A stretch of DNA of 64,000 nucleotides, taken from Lentisphaeria bacterium. Its GTDB lineage: Bacteria; Verrucomicrobiota; Lentisphaeria; Victivallales; Victivallaceae. Positions 27,026 through 37,207 of the stretch are shown piece by piece. The stretch covers positions 62,001-126,000 of the forward strand of contig JAFVRD010000053.1 of NCBI GenBank assembly GCA_017504435.1, given 5' to 3'. The first letter of the stretch is position 1; each line of letters begins with the position of its first letter. A program made the position numbers and the translations under genes. A model generated the notes under the pieces. The model was not told where the DNA came from and made no database searches. It was given only the letters and a program-made list of their open reading frames with translations.

Positions 27026-28824
27026 GGTCTTGCCGCTTTCCGGTAAAAACTCAATGGCTGGACTCCGTGGGGGAATAGTCTGACATTGAGGATATTACTG
27101 TCAAGAGCCAGCAGCGCATCACTGTAAAACATGAATGTATACGGCTGTTCATTGTGGATGATTTTTTCGATTTCCCGGCAGATGGTAATGCGTTTGTCAA
27201 GATCGAATTCACTGCGCAGAGCAATTATTTTGCGGTCAAGTTCCGGATTTTTGAAGCCCACGAAATTACTGCCGCTTTCTCCGGTCTGGCTGGAGTGGAA
27301 TATCTGGTACGGATCGGGGTCGATACTGCCGGTCCAGCCCAGATTGCATGCTTCAAAGTTCCGGGATTTCAACCGTTCCAGCAGTACGCTCCATTCGACG
27401 ACTTGCAATTTCATATCGATCCCGGCGGCGGCAAAAAAGTTTTTTATCATCGGCAAAGTTTTCATTTGCAGGGAACTTCCGGAAATTTGCAGCATGGTAA
27501 AGGTGAATTTTTCTCCGTTGCGCTCCAGGATCCCGTCTCCGTCGTTATCGCGCCATCCGGCTTGAGCCAGCAGCTTTTTGGCTGTTTCCGGGTCATAAGG
27601 CCAGGGCGCAAGAGCCGGATCAGAATAAACTGATGCCGGGGCGAAAGGACCTTTGGCAATAGTACCGCAGTCAAAGAGCAGTTTATTCAGAATCTCACGG
27701 CGGTCGATCAGCATGGTCAACGCTCTGCGGGTGAGGGCATCGGCAAAGCAAGGTTTATCATGATTGTAACCGATGTAACTGTAACCGTTGCCTGGATATT
27801 TCAGTTTGCGGATAGTTCCGGAGGTGAATTCCGGGATATTGGTCCGCAAAGTCCATTGCTCCGGTGTCAGCGTCATCATCCCGATTTGACCGGCGAGCAG
27901 GGATTGAAACTGAGTGCTGGGCAGTTTGATGATCTCAAAAATATTGATTGCGGCAGGCGGGGCAGCGTTCCAGGCTGCGCCGATATAGTATTCATTACGG
28001 ACAAGGGTGATGCGGCGGGATTTTTCCCAACCGGCAAATTTATACGGCCCGCAACCGACGATCATCCGGTTGCGTTGATGATCATCATTGAATTTTTTGC
28101 CCTCAAATTTCCGACCGTCCGGACAGTAAAAGTGGCGTGGCAGCGGAAACAATTCCAAAGTGGAACTCAATGCTCCATAGTACTGTTTTTTCCAGTGAAA
28201 TTCCAATTCATGATCGTTTATTACCCGCACCGAATGCAAATCGGCATAATAACTGCGCAGTGCGGCACAATTGACATCCGGATCAAGAATGACATCGACG
28301 GCAAATTTGACATCATGAGCAGTGACTTCCCGCGGAGGGACAAATTTACCGGTTTCCGGGTCAGTGAAACTTTGCCACAGCACTTTTTTGCGGAGGGTGA
28401 CCCGGAAAACTTTTTTATCGGGAGAAATACTCCATTTTTCCGCCAGAAACGGACGGAATTTTTCCGGATGCTGCCAATCCCTTTCCGCCAGAGTCATAGT
28501 ACACAATGAAAAAACAGTACTGGCGGATGCCTCATTGGAGATCAGCGGGTTCAAGCCGGGAGGATCACTGGACAGCACCCGGGTAAGCACGGTGTCCCAA
28601 TTCGGATCTTTGGGGAAATATTCTGCATTGGCAAAATCTCCGGCAGCACGGAATCCCAGCGGGAGTACCATCATTTGCGGTATGGCGGCAGTTTCATTTG
28701 CCGGGATTTTTTTACTATCGCTTTCCCGGCGGCGGTCAACCGCCTGGATGAGGGTGAACAGCAGATATATTGCCGCGATCAGCAAAATCGTATTGACTGT
28801 TTTGAGGAACCGGGCAAAGCGCAT
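27022..28824 (-). CDS. Membrane-anchored peptide-type solute-binding protein (SBP_bac_5)
   Basis: 600 residues. The N-terminal hydrophobic segment (about 10-28) has no signal-peptidase or lipobox cleavage motif, so it looks like an anchor rather than a cleaved signal. The rest is an extracytoplasmic family-5 binding protein as in DppA/OppA: TRVLSSDPPGLNPL, LAEKWSISPDKKVFRVTLRKKV, GCGPYKF, YIGYNHDKPCF and the C-terminal FMFYSDAL. No permease or ATPase genes for a peptide importer lie nearby, so it may be an orphan partner of a distant transporter or have another role. One nt separates it from the lptG-like gene. Confidence 0.82.
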   Translation of the reverse strand: MRFARFLKTVNTILLIAAIYLLFTLIQAVDRRRESDSKKIPANETAAIPQMMVLPLGFRAAGDFANAEYFPKDPNWDTVLTRVLSSDPPGLNPLISNEASASTVFSLCTMTLAERDWQHPEKFRPFLAEKWSISPDKKVFRVTLRKKVLWQSFTDPETGKFVPPREVTAHDVKFAVDVILDPDVNCAALRSYYADLHSVRVINDHELEFHWKKQYYGALSSTLELFPLPRHFYCPDGRKFEGKKFNDDHQRNRMIVGCGPYKFAGWEKSRRITLVRNEYYIGAAWNAAPPAAINIFEIIKLPSTQFQSLLAGQIGMMTLTPEQWTLRTNIPEFTSGTIRKLKYPGNGYSYIGYNHDKPCFADALTRRALTMLIDRREILNKLLFDCGTIAKGPFAPASVYSDPALAPWPYDPETAKKLLAQAGWRDNDGDGILERNGEKFTFTMLQISGSSLQMKTLPMIKNFFAAAGIDMKLQVVEWSVLLERLKSRNFEACNLGWTGSIDPDPYQIFHSSQTGESGSNFVGFKNPELDRKIIALRSEFDLDKRITICREIEKIIHNEQPYTFMFYSDALLALDSNILNVRLFPHGVQPLSFYRKAARP

Positions 28825-28825
28825 A

Positions 28826-29932
28826 TTACCTCTGTGATATCTTGTAGGTCATGATCGCGCCGAGCAACTGGAATATGATGTTGGGTATCCACAACAGATA
28901 TTGCGGATAGAGATGCGGGAAATCTTCCATGGTCTCAAAGGCGATGATGGAGAAGAAAAATGTCCCTGCCAGAATCACGCTGATGAATAATCCGATGGAG
29001 GTCTCTCTGCGGTTGGTACGGATCGCCAGCGGCATTCCCAGCAGCAAAAACGCAATGGGGGAAAGCGCGAATGCGATCCGTTTATTGAGTTCGACTTCCA
29101 GTTTTGTAGTATCCTGTTTTGCCATTTTGAAACGGCTGATCTCTGCGAGCAATTCGCGCAGCGGCATATACTTGGCACGGATACTGATATTTTTGGCATT
29201 GGCTTGTTTGCCGTAATTGAATTTGAAATTGAGATATTCAGTGTATGCCCGTTTTACACTGGATTTGTCACCGGAAGTGAAATCTCCGAAGACACAATTG
29301 TAAAGGTCGATGGATAATATCTGTTCTTCTTCATTCGCCGAAACATTTCCATATTCGGCATTGATCTCCTGTATGACTCTGCCGTCGGGGGCGGTTTTAT
29401 AGAAAACCACGCCGTATAATTTATTTTCGCCGCTTTTGTTGTCGATACATATTACCACTCTGCTGCTGCCGTCATCAATACTGAATGGACTGCCCGGTTC
29501 AAACAATGCCAACGGGCGGTTGGCGGCTTCGAGCGAGAGCATTTCGCGTGATTTTCCCAGCAGCGGAGGGCCGATTTCAACTTGCAGATACACACACAAT
29601 GCAGTCAGCATAAATGTGATCAGCAATATCGGACTGACGATTTGCATGATAGATACCCCGCAGGCACGCATCGCGGTGATTTCTGAATCTGCCGAAAGTC
29701 TGCCGAAAACCAGCACGATAGCTACCATGACCGCCCACGGCACGGTGAATGTCAGTACCCGCGGCAGAATGTAAAGCATGTATTTGGCAAACACATAAAA
29801 CGGAATGCCCTGGGAGATAAAATCAAGCACTTTTACCAGATTGGCACCGGTCATGGCAAATGTCAGCACCAGTATCGCCATGAAAAAGGTGATCAGAAAT
29901 GATTTTGTAACATACCAGTTGAGAATACGCAT
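28826..29932 (-). CDS. LptF/LptG-family permease
   Basis: Inner-membrane component of the lipopolysaccharide transport ABC complex. 368 residues from the ATG at 29932; an earlier in-frame start at 29992 has no support and would add a charged lead. Six membrane helices flank a large periplasmic region (about 100-270), the YjgP/YjgQ layout: MRILNWYVTKSFLITFF, ITAMRACGVSIMQI and a late SPIAFLLLGMPLAIRTNR. It is a single copy here with no LptB; whether it is F or G is not decidable. Leads an operon with the solute-binding protein and ung. Confidence 0.85.
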   Translation of the reverse strand: MRILNWYVTKSFLITFFMAILVLTFAMTGANLVKVLDFISQGIPFYVFAKYMLYILPRVLTFTVPWAVMVAIVLVFGRLSADSEITAMRACGVSIMQIVSPILLITFMLTALCVYLQVEIGPPLLGKSREMLSLEAANRPLALFEPGSPFSIDDGSSRVVICIDNKSGENKLYGVVFYKTAPDGRVIQEINAEYGNVSANEEEQILSIDLYNCVFGDFTSGDKSSVKRAYTEYLNFKFNYGKQANAKNISIRAKYMPLRELLAEISRFKMAKQDTTKLEVELNKRIAFALSPIAFLLLGMPLAIRTNRRETSIGLFISVILAGTFFFSIIAFETMEDFPHLYPQYLLWIPNIIFQLLGAIMTYKISQR

Positions 29933-29982
29933 AGATTTGTATAATTCCCGGAAATAACAATAAAATATTTTTCTTTTCACAT

Positions 29983-30011
29983 ACCATAGCATCGGAAATG
30001 GTTTTTTTCAA
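29983..30011 (-). promoter_or_regulatory. Promoter for the lptG-like operon
   Basis: Minus-strand -35 TTGAAA (30011-30006), 17-nt spacer, -10 TATGGT (29988-29983). Confidence 0.45.
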
Positions 30012-30026
30012 GCATTCGAGCTTGAA
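30007..30026. promoter_or_regulatory. Inverted repeat covering two divergent -35 boxes
   Basis: TTCAAGC-6 nt-GCTTGAA. Each arm contains the TTGAA of one of the divergent -35 boxes (lptG-like to the left, dapB to the right). It could be an operator or merely the consequence of back-to-back promoters. Confidence 0.4.
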
Positions 30027-30050
30027 TATACGGCGGATTGCGGTTACTTT
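30022..30050 (+). promoter_or_regulatory. Promoter for the dapB operon
   Basis: -35 TTGAAT (30022-30027), 17-nt spacer, -10 TACTTT (30045-30050), with a TATAAT 22 nt from the -35 (30050-30055). Confidence 0.45.
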
Positions 30051-30102
30051 ATAATAAAGGACGTTTCCGTACTATAAAATCTAAACAGAAAAGAGGCTGA
30101 TT

Positions 30103-30909
30103 ATGTATAAAGTCGCAGTTATCGGTGCTGCCGGTCGCATGGGGAGGCATCTGGTTGCCAACATTATGGCAAGTCAAACGTTGGAACTTGCCGGTGCGGT
30201 GGAAATCGCCGGGTCCCCATTTGCCGGACAGGATGCCGGAAGTATTGCCGGTAAAGGTGAAGCCGGGGTGAAAATCGTCACTTCGCTGGATGAAGTGCTT
30301 GAAAACAAAATCGATGCGGTAATTGATTTTGCCACCGAGGGCGTAATTGATGCCGCCCGCAAGATCGTTTCTGCCAATGCCGCCATGGTGATCGGTACGA
30401 CAGCATTGACTGCGGATGACCGATCTGAATTGAAACGCCTTGCTGATAACGGCGGCAGGATCGTGGCGGCAAACAATATGAGCGTCGGAGTTAATTTACT
30501 GTTCAAGCTGGTCAAAGAAGCTGCCGCCAAACTCGGTAATGAATACAATGTCGAGATCGTGGAAATGCACCACAATCAGAAAATCGATTCTCCCAGCGGT
30601 ACTGCGGTGCGTCTGGGGGAAGTGGTTTGCGAGGCCAGGAATTGGGATTATAATGAAGTCGTTACGGATGGCCGTACCGGCAAACCCGGCCGCCGTCCGG
30701 TCAATGAGATCGGTATGCATGCTTTGCGCGGCGGAGATGTGGTGGGAGATCATACCGTCATATTTGCGGTGGAGGGTGAACGTTTGGAACTTTCCCATCG
30801 GGCCGGCAGCCGGGATATGTTTGCCCGGGGGGCGCTGCTGGCAGTGGAATATCTGATGCACAGTGGCCCCGGTTTGTATGATATGCAGGATGTGCTGGAT
30901 TTAAAATGA
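30103..30909 (+). CDS. dapB: 4-hydroxy-tetrahydrodipicolinate reductase
   Basis: Second lysine/diaminopimelate pathway step, NAD(P)H-dependent. 268 residues: Rossmann loop VIGAAGRMGRHLV, catalytic EMHHNQKIDSPSGTA with the conserved His pair and Lys, and the C-terminal EGERLELSHRAGSRDMFARGAL. Normal length. First gene of an operon with a ROK regulator, pdxB and an MFS gene; ATGA overlap with the ROK gene. dapA is upstream on the same strand at 19.2 kb. Confidence 0.96.
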   Translation: MYKVAVIGAAGRMGRHLVANIMASQTLELAGAVEIAGSPFAGQDAGSIAGKGEAGVKIVTSLDEVLENKIDAVIDFATEGVIDAARKIVSANAAMVIGTTALTADDRSELKRLADNGGRIVAANNMSVGVNLLFKLVKEAAAKLGNEYNVEIVEMHHNQKIDSPSGTAVRLGEVVCEARNWDYNEVVTDGRTGKPGRRPVNEIGMHALRGGDVVGDHTVIFAVEGERLELSHRAGSRDMFARGALLAVEYLMHSGPGLYDMQDVLDLK

Positions 30910-32072
30910 GCCGCCGTAACGAACTTAAAAATCAAATATTGAAACATCTGCTGTTTCACGGCAGAGCGACCCGTCCGGAGCTGGTGGCATTGACCGGCAC
31001 CCGGGCGGCGACCGTTTTTGAGGCGATCGGTGAACTCAAAGATGAAGGATTGATCTGTGAACCGGAACGTCGCGGCAAGCGTACCGGCAGACGCGCACCG
31101 GAATTGAATATTGATCCGGATTGCTGTCATGTACTGGGTGTTGAATTGCGTCCGGACGGGTGTATCGGAGTTATTGTCGATGCCGCCGGAAATATTCTGC
31201 ACAAATATCGCACCTCAGCCGAAAGCCGCAATACTCTGGATGAGGTGAAACAGGAGATATTATTTTTGCTTCAAAAACTCCGGGAAAAATCCTCTGATCA
31301 GTGGCATCTGGTCAAAGGATTGGGTTTTGCCGACCCTGGATTGGTGGATGTTCACAAACGTTTTTCCATCCGGGCGGTCAATGTGCCGGGCTGGCGGGAA
31401 CTGGAAACCGGGCGTTATCTGGAAGGCGTTTCCGGACTTGCCTCCGGAGTGTGGCCGGAAGCGATGGTCAAAACCTTTTTGGAATATTTGAAAACCATAG
31501 ATGAGAAACCGGAAAGCATTTTTCATCTTGCCACTGATGGCGGTATCGGCGGCGGTTTTATCAAAAACGGTGAACTTTTTATCGGTAATTCCAGCCGGGC
31601 AATGGAGATCGGTCATCTGACCGTTGATCCTTCCGGTCCCCGTTGCCGCTGTGGTAATTGCGGCTGTCTGGAGGCCGTTGCCGGCAGTGCGGCTTTAGCG
31701 GAAAAAGTTGCGGAAGCACGCCGTGCCGGAGTTGATTTGGGAGGATTGCCGGAGAAATTTTCTATGAAATCATTTGCCGATCACTCCATGAAAAACAAAG
31801 GTGTCAGGATCATTGCAGATGAGTTATGCCGTGATCTGGGGCAGGCTTTGAGTGCGGTGGTGATGATGCTGAACCCGGAACGGATCGTTATTTCCGGTGA
31901 ATTTATCCGCCTCGGAGATTTTTTGTTGGATTCTTTACGGCGGGAATTGGAACTGCGTTGTTTTCCTGAAGCAGTGCGGAGATTGAAAATATCGTTGTCA
32001 GAATTGGATACTTTTGATACCGCTCTCGGAGCAGCGATCATGATGCGGAACGCCGTTTTACTGAAAGATTGA
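30906..32072 (+). CDS. ROK-family transcriptional regulator (NagC/XylR type)
   Basis: 388 residues: N-terminal winged helix-turn-helix (about 1-70, with ATRPELVALTGTRAATVFEAI), then a ROK sugar-kinase-like domain with ATDGGIGGGFIKNGELF and the zinc motif CRCGNCGCLEA. Typical members are repressors sensing amino sugars or other sugars. Here it sits inside a dapB-pdxB operon, so its target is not evident; amino-sugar genes (AGE epimerase, sialidase-like) lie 6-8 kb upstream. Full-length with intact HTH, so probably a regulator rather than a kinase. Confidence 0.85.
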   Translation: MSRRNELKNQILKHLLFHGRATRPELVALTGTRAATVFEAIGELKDEGLICEPERRGKRTGRRAPELNIDPDCCHVLGVELRPDGCIGVIVDAAGNILHKYRTSAESRNTLDEVKQEILFLLQKLREKSSDQWHLVKGLGFADPGLVDVHKRFSIRAVNVPGWRELETGRYLEGVSGLASGVWPEAMVKTFLEYLKTIDEKPESIFHLATDGGIGGGFIKNGELFIGNSSRAMEIGHLTVDPSGPRCRCGNCGCLEAVAGSAALAEKVAEARRAGVDLGGLPEKFSMKSFADHSMKNKGVRIIADELCRDLGQALSAVVMMLNPERIVISGEFIRLGDFLLDSLRRELELRCFPEAVRRLKISLSELDTFDTALGAAIMMRNAVLLKD

Positions 32073-32080
32073 GTGTTTAT

Positions 32081-33193
32081 ATGAAAATCGTTGCCGATGA
32101 CCGGATACCGTTTCTGCGGGGTGTTTTTGAAAATTATGCCGAGGTGGTTTATCTGCCGGGAGCAAAAATCTCACCGGATGATCTGCGGGATGCAGATGCT
32201 TTGATCGTGCGTACCCGTACCCGGTGCGATGAAAAGTTATTGAAAAATTCCCGGGTGCGCTGTGTTGCAACTGCCACGATCGGATTTGATCATGTTGACA
32301 GTGCGGCATTGGATAAACTCGGTATTGCCTGGAGCAATGCTCCGGGGTGCAATGCCGCAAGTGTCAAAAATTATATTGCCAGTGAATTCGCATCTTCCGG
32401 AGCCGGTCTGCGCGGCAGGACACTGGGTATCATCGGTGTCGGGCATGTGGGCAAACTGGTGGCAGAAGCCGGTGAAGCTTTCGGCATGAAACTTTTGCTC
32501 AATGATCCGCCCCGTGCCGAAAAAGAGGGGAGGGACGGATTTGTCGAATTGTCTGAATTGCTGGCGGATTCTGATATCGTGACATTGCACGTTCCGTTGG
32601 AACGCGGCGGGAAATATCCGACTGTCAATCTGGCTGATCGGGAATTTTTTGCTGCGATGAAACCGGGGGCATGGTTTTATAACAGTTGCCGGGGAGAAGC
32701 CGTTGATGCCAACGCATTTCTGGATGCAAAACACAGCGGGAGGATCGGCAGGGCGTTGATGGATGTGTGGCCGGGAGAACCGGATATCGCTCCGTCACTG
32801 CTGAATGCGGTTGAAACCGGTACGCCGCATATCGCCGGATATTCGGTGGACGGCAAAGCCAACGGAACTGCGGCTGCGGTGCGTTTTGTGGCGGCACAGC
32901 TCGGTATCGAACCGTTGTGTGATTTTAAAGTGAAAGAGCTGCCGTTACCGGTTTTTGCATCTGCTATATTCATTCCGCCGGGAACAGATGCTTATGAAGC
33001 GGTGCGTCTGGCAGTTTTGCACACCTATGATGTCAGCAAAGATGCGGCGATGCTCCGTAATGCTCCCGGCGAATTTGAGATGTTGAGGGGAAGTTATTGG
33101 AAACGGCGGGAATTTTCAGCTTATACTGTGTACGATGCTCCGGATGAAGCTCGTGAAAATTTATTGAAACTCGGATTCAAATTGCAGGAGTGA
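32081..33193 (+). CDS. pdxB: 4-phosphoerythronate dehydrogenase
   Basis: NAD-dependent step of the DXP-dependent pyridoxal phosphate route. 370 residues from ATG 32081; the frame opens at 32069 but only with TTG. D-2-hydroxyacid dehydrogenase core with GIIGVGHVGKLV (NAD), YNSCRGEAVD (catalytic Arg), and PHIAGYSVDGKANG (catalytic His). The C-terminal domain, with KVKELPLP, DAYEAVRLAVLHTYDV and SYWKRREFSAYTVYD, is the PdxB-specific dimerisation region. Fits with dxr in the window, which draws on the same DXP pool. Confidence 0.9.
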   Translation: MKIVADDRIPFLRGVFENYAEVVYLPGAKISPDDLRDADALIVRTRTRCDEKLLKNSRVRCVATATIGFDHVDSAALDKLGIAWSNAPGCNAASVKNYIASEFASSGAGLRGRTLGIIGVGHVGKLVAEAGEAFGMKLLLNDPPRAEKEGRDGFVELSELLADSDIVTLHVPLERGGKYPTVNLADREFFAAMKPGAWFYNSCRGEAVDANAFLDAKHSGRIGRALMDVWPGEPDIAPSLLNAVETGTPHIAGYSVDGKANGTAAAVRFVAAQLGIEPLCDFKVKELPLPVFASAIFIPPGTDAYEAVRLAVLHTYDVSKDAAMLRNAPGEFEMLRGSYWKRREFSAYTVYDAPDEARENLLKLGFKLQE

Positions 33194-33198
33194 GAAAA

Positions 33199-34497
33199 AT
33201 GTCTTTTGCTGATTCACTTGGAGAAGCAGGCAGGAAAAGAGGACGTCTTTACGCTTACGGGGCGTGTCTGTGCGGATGTATTTCCGAGGTGATGCTGGAT
33301 ATCAGTGCAATAATCATTTTGTATATCCAGATGTTGGGCGGCAATGATATGGTGATGATGTCGATCAACAGTTTTACCGGTTTGGTCAATATGTTTTTGT
33401 TTATTCCCTGTGTAGCTGTTATTGCCCGGATCGGTTTGAAACCGTCGGTGCGGATCGCCTGTTTTACCGGTACTGCCGGATATTTGCTGATGGCATTTGC
33501 TCCGTTTTTCGGAGCGTACAAGTGCCATGCGGCAGTTGCCGGATGTTTTATTTACTGTTTGCAGCGGGCGTTGTACGGGGCGTGCTGGTATCCGCTGCTG
33601 GATGCATTTCTGCGTCCGGAGGATCGGGGCAAATTTTTCGGAACATTGCGTTTTCTCTACTATTCTTTTACCGGGATCCTTTTTTACCTGATCGGTATTG
33701 CAATGGGCAAAAATCCTCCGGAATGGCTGATGCAGGTGGTTATCGGTTTGACCGGACTTTGTCTTTTGGGACGGAACTTCTGTATTTCGCGCTTTCCGGA
33801 AGACCGGGAGACTAAACGGGAAACCCCCGAAATCCGCAAAGCGTTGCGGATTTCGATTTGTAATGGGCCGCTGACGGCGTATTCGGTTTATGGGTGTTTG
33901 CTGATGGTCGCATCTACTTCGCTGGGGCCGGTGACCTACATTTATCTGCGGGAATATGTAAAAATGGATCCCGGTACAGTGCAGAAAATATCGGCGATCG
34001 GCATGGCAGGGCATATTTGCGGATTTCTGCTTTACAACAAACTGCTCAAATTTTTCGGGATGAAAAAGCTGGAAATAGCGGTGCATCTCAGTTATATGAT
34101 AACGGCATTGCTGATGTTTATTTTGGACAACCGTCTGCCGGGGTATGGCGTGATGGTGTCAATTATTTTATGCGTTATCTGTTTTACCGGCAGTGTTTTC
34201 GGCTGCAATAATTCCGGGGAAATGCTGGCATTGGCACGGCCGGGCAATAAAACGATGGCGACGGCATTTGTTCAAACCTATTTTTCATTCGGCGGATTTA
34301 TCGGACGCGGCAGTGTGACTTTGCTGCTGGGAGCGACTTTATTGGAGCCGGTATGGCAATTCTGCGGTATGGAAGTGTCCCGTTATCAGAGCATATTTCT
34401 TTTCTCCGGAGTGATTGCCGCAGTGGTGATGCTGCTGATCCCGACTCTGCCGTCGGTGGTGCCGAAACATCACGATTATTACGAACCATACCGCTGA
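33199..34497 (+). CDS. MFS transporter
   Basis: 432 residues from the ATG at 33199 with AGGAG 8 nt upstream; the frame also has a GTG at 33190 overlapping the pdxB stop. Twelve or so membrane segments, with a short loop near residue 205-215 (FPEDRETKRE). LRPEDRGKFFGTLRFLYYS resembles the conserved loop 2-3/4-5 segment of sugar or drug transporters. Substrate unknown. Last gene of the dapB operon. Confidence 0.75.
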   Translation: MSFADSLGEAGRKRGRLYAYGACLCGCISEVMLDISAIIILYIQMLGGNDMVMMSINSFTGLVNMFLFIPCVAVIARIGLKPSVRIACFTGTAGYLLMAFAPFFGAYKCHAAVAGCFIYCLQRALYGACWYPLLDAFLRPEDRGKFFGTLRFLYYSFTGILFYLIGIAMGKNPPEWLMQVVIGLTGLCLLGRNFCISRFPEDRETKRETPEIRKALRISICNGPLTAYSVYGCLLMVASTSLGPVTYIYLREYVKMDPGTVQKISAIGMAGHICGFLLYNKLLKFFGMKKLEIAVHLSYMITALLMFILDNRLPGYGVMVSIILCVICFTGSVFGCNNSGEMLALARPGNKTMATAFVQTYFSFGGFIGRGSVTLLLGATLLEPVWQFCGMEVSRYQSIFLFSGVIAAVVMLLIPTLPSVVPKHHDYYEPYR

Positions 34498-34524
34498 AGT
34501 ATGGAAAACCCTGTTCTGCCGGTG

Positions 34525-34553
34525 TTGAAAGTTGACCGGGAAAGCATTATATT
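34525..34553 (+). promoter_or_regulatory. clpC distal promoter P1
   Basis: -35 TTGAAA (34525-34530), 17-nt spacer, -10 TATATT (34548-34553), in the 218-nt gap before clpC. No heat-shock (CIRCE-like or CtsR heptad) operator is evident in the gap. Confidence 0.65.
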
Positions 34554-34644
34554 AAACTTTGTACTGAAAAGAACTGATAAAAAAGATAAAATCCGTCACC
34601 GGGTGAAGTTGAAGGCAGTGTCGTTCCGCCGCAGAAAAAATCAG

Positions 34645-34673
34645 TTGATGTTTAGTACACCGCACTATATTAT
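34645..34673 (+). promoter_or_regulatory. clpC proximal promoter P2
   Basis: -35 TTGATG (34645-34650), 17-nt spacer, -10 TATTAT (34668-34673), 43 nt before the ATG. Confidence 0.55.
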
Positions 34674-34715
34674 AAATTGAGCAGTACAGAGTATTTATGA
34701 GGAGAATTCGGAAAT

Positions 34716-37199
34716 ATGAGCAATGATAATGATTTCGGCAATCCAAATTTGTTCACCCCCCGTGCCCGGCAGGTGTTGATGCTGGCACGCCGGGAGTCAT
34801 TGCGTTTCAATCACGGTTATATCGGTACGGAACATTTACTGCTGGGGTTGTTTGCGCTGGGTGAAGGTGTGGCGGTCGAGGTACTCAAAGATAAAGGTCT
34901 CAATCTGCAATCTGTCCGTCTGGAGGTCGAAAAATGCTGTGGACAGGGTGATGCCACCCAGCTTAAAGGCGATCTGCCTTTTACTCCCGGCGCGATGAAA
35001 GCATTGAAGCTTGCGGCAGATGAAGCTGCCCAGATGAATTATAATTTCGTTGGAACCGAGCATTTGCTTTTGGGGATTCTCAGCGAGGGCGGCAGTCCGG
35101 CGGCGCGGGTGTTGAAAAATTTCGGAGTGAATGTGGATGATATCCGCAGTGCGATCCTGCAGTCTCTTGATCCGGAATATCTGCCGGAATCCGGTGCCGG
35201 TGATGATGGAGACAATGACGGCGGTGAACCGGAAAATGCTTATAAAGGCGATTTTGCCGCCCTGGAAGCATTCGGCCGTAATCTGACTGCGCTGGCAGCG
35301 GACGGTAAACTTGATCCGGTCATCGGCCGCAGTGATGAGATCGACCGGGTCATTCAAATCCTCTGCCGGCGTACCAAAAACAATCCGGTACTTATCGGAG
35401 AAGCCGGGGTCGGCAAAACGGCGATCATCGAGGGACTGGCTCAGGCGATCACCGATCACCGGGTGCCGGAATTACTGGCGGATAAATTGATTTATTCATT
35501 GGATCTGCCGCTGATGGTGGCGGGAACGAAATATCGCGGACAATTTGAAGAACGCATCAAAAGTGTGATCGATGAGGTGCGTAATTCCGGACGGGTGATA
35601 TTGTTCATTGATGAATTGCACACCATTGTCGGAGCCGGCGGAGCAGAAGGGGCGATGGATGCCGCCAATATTATCAAGCCGGCACTCTCCCGCGGTGAAT
35701 TGCAGTGTGTCGGAGCAACTACTCTGGATGAATACCGTAAAGGTATTGAAAAAGATTCCGCTTTGGAACGCCGCTTTCAGCCGGTGGTAGTCAATCCTCC
35801 ATCTTTGGAAGATTCCGTAAAGATACTGGAAGGATTGAAAAAAACTTATGAAAAACATCATCATGTCCGTTATGAACCCGGTGCGTTGGAAAGTGCCGTG
35901 CGGCTGTCTGACCGTTATATTTCCGGACGTTTTCTGCCGGATAAAGCCATAGATGTCATGGATGAAGCCGGTGCGCGCACCCGGATCAGACAGGCGGCAC
36001 CGCAGCCGGATGTCTCCGGTTTGGATGAAGAGCTTGCCGGGATCGCCAGCCGGAAAGTCCGGGCAGTTGCAGAACAGGATTTTGAGGGTGCCGCTGCGCT
36101 GCGGGATAAAGAACGTGCGTTGAAACAGCAGCGCGAACAGCTTTTGGAAAAATGGCATCATGATCAGGAAAATCAGGTTTCTCCGATCACGGCACAGGAT
36201 ATTGCGGCAGTCGTTGCCGTATTGACCGGCGTGCCGGTTCAGCAGTTGGAAGAGGGCGAAAGTGCCAAATTGCTCCGGATGGAAGAGGTCTTACAGCAGA
36301 GCGTCATTGGTCAGGAGTCTGCGGTTTCCGCGATCTCCAGGGCGTTGCGTCGTTCCCGTGCGGAATTGAAAGACCCCCGCCGCCCCATCGGCTCATTTAT
36401 TTTTCTCGGGCCCACCGGGGTCGGTAAAACATTGCTGGCGAAAGCTCTGGCTGAATTTATGTTCGGAGATCCCGATGCTCTGATCGCGATCGACATGTCT
36501 GAATATATGGAGAAATTCAATGTTTCCCGTCTGGTCGGTTCACCTCCGGGATATGTCGGGCATGGCGATGGCGGTGAATTGACCGAAAAAGTCCGTCGTC
36601 ATCCCTATTCAGTAGTATTGTTTGACGAGATCGAAAAAGCTCATCCTGATGTGATCAACATGCTGCTGCAGATATTGGAGGAAGGCCGTATCACCGATAC
36701 TCTCGGTAGACGTATTGATTTCCGCAACACCATTGTCATCATGACCAGCAATGTCGGAGCTGGGGAATTGAGCAATACCGGAGCATTGGGATTTTCAGCC
36801 GGCAGTACCGCAGATTTGCGGAAACATGAGGAGCGGCAGCTGGCGGTAGCAAAAAAATATTTCAAGCCGGAATTTATCAACCGGGTTGATGAGGTGGTAG
36901 TATTCCGGAAACTCGGAGAGGAATCTTTGATCCGGATCATTGATCTGGAGCTGGATAAACTCCGGGCATTGCTGACGGAACGCGGTTTGACCCTGACCGT
37001 GAGCGAAGAGGTTAAAAAATATCTGCTGGAACATGATTTTGACCCGGAATACGGAGCCCGTCCGTTGCGCCGGGCGGTGGAACATTATATTGAAGACCCG
37101 TTGGCGGAAGAACTGCTCAAAGGCGTATTCAGCGATGCGTCGGGAGTGCGTGTGGAGCTGGATCAGCAGAAAATTCTGATTTTTCCGGAAAAAAAGTGA
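34716..37199 (+). CDS. clpC: ClpC-type AAA+ unfoldase
   Basis: 827-residue Clp/Hsp100 protein that unfolds substrates for ClpP. Two N-terminal Clp repeats ([15 protein letters not shown] and [16 protein letters not shown]), D1 with Walker A GEAGVGKT (about 228-235), a UVR segment in the middle ([20 protein letters not shown]), D2 with GPTGVGKT (about 565-572), [11 protein letters not shown] and the C-terminal [24 protein letters not shown] near residue 690 supplies an LGF tripeptide at the usual ClpP-docking loop. GAGGAG precedes the ATG; two tandem promoters. A zinc-ribbon gene follows by 8 nt. Confidence 0.95.
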   Translation: MSNDNDFGNPNLFTPRARQVLMLARRESLRFNHGYIGTEHLLLGLFALGEGVAVEVLKDKGLNLQSVRLEVEKCCGQGDATQLKGDLPFTPGAMKALKLAADEAAQMNYNFVGTEHLLLGILSEGGSPAARVLKNFGVNVDDIRSAILQSLDPEYLPESGAGDDGDNDGGEPENAYKGDFAALEAFGRNLTALAADGKLDPVIGRSDEIDRVIQILCRRTKNNPVLIGEAGVGKTAIIEGLAQAITDHRVPELLADKLIYSLDLPLMVAGTKYRGQFEERIKSVIDEVRNSGRVILFIDELHTIVGAGGAEGAMDAANIIKPALSRGELQCVGATTLDEYRKGIEKDSALERRFQPVVVNPPSLEDSVKILEGLKKTYEKHHHVRYEPGALESAVRLSDRYISGRFLPDKAIDVMDEAGARTRIRQAAPQPDVSGLDEELAGIASRKVRAVAEQDFEGAAALRDKERALKQQREQLLEKWHHDQENQVSPITAQDIAAVVAVLTGVPVQQLEEGESAKLLRMEEVLQQSVIGQESAVSAISRALRRSRAELKDPRRPIGSFIFLGPTGVGKTLLAKALAEFMFGDPDALIAIDMSEYMEKFNVSRLVGSPPGYVGHGDGGELTEKVRRHPYSVVLFDEIEKAHPDVINMLLQILEEGRITDTLGRRIDFRNTIVIMTSNVGAGELSNTGALGFSAGSTADLRKHEERQLAVAKKYFKPEFINRVDEVVVFRKLGEESLIRIIDLELDKLRALLTERGLTLTVSEEVKKYLLEHDFDPEYGARPLRRAVEHYIEDPLAEELLKGVFSDASGVRVELDQQKILIFPEKK

Positions 37200-37207
37200 G
37201 GTCAAAA

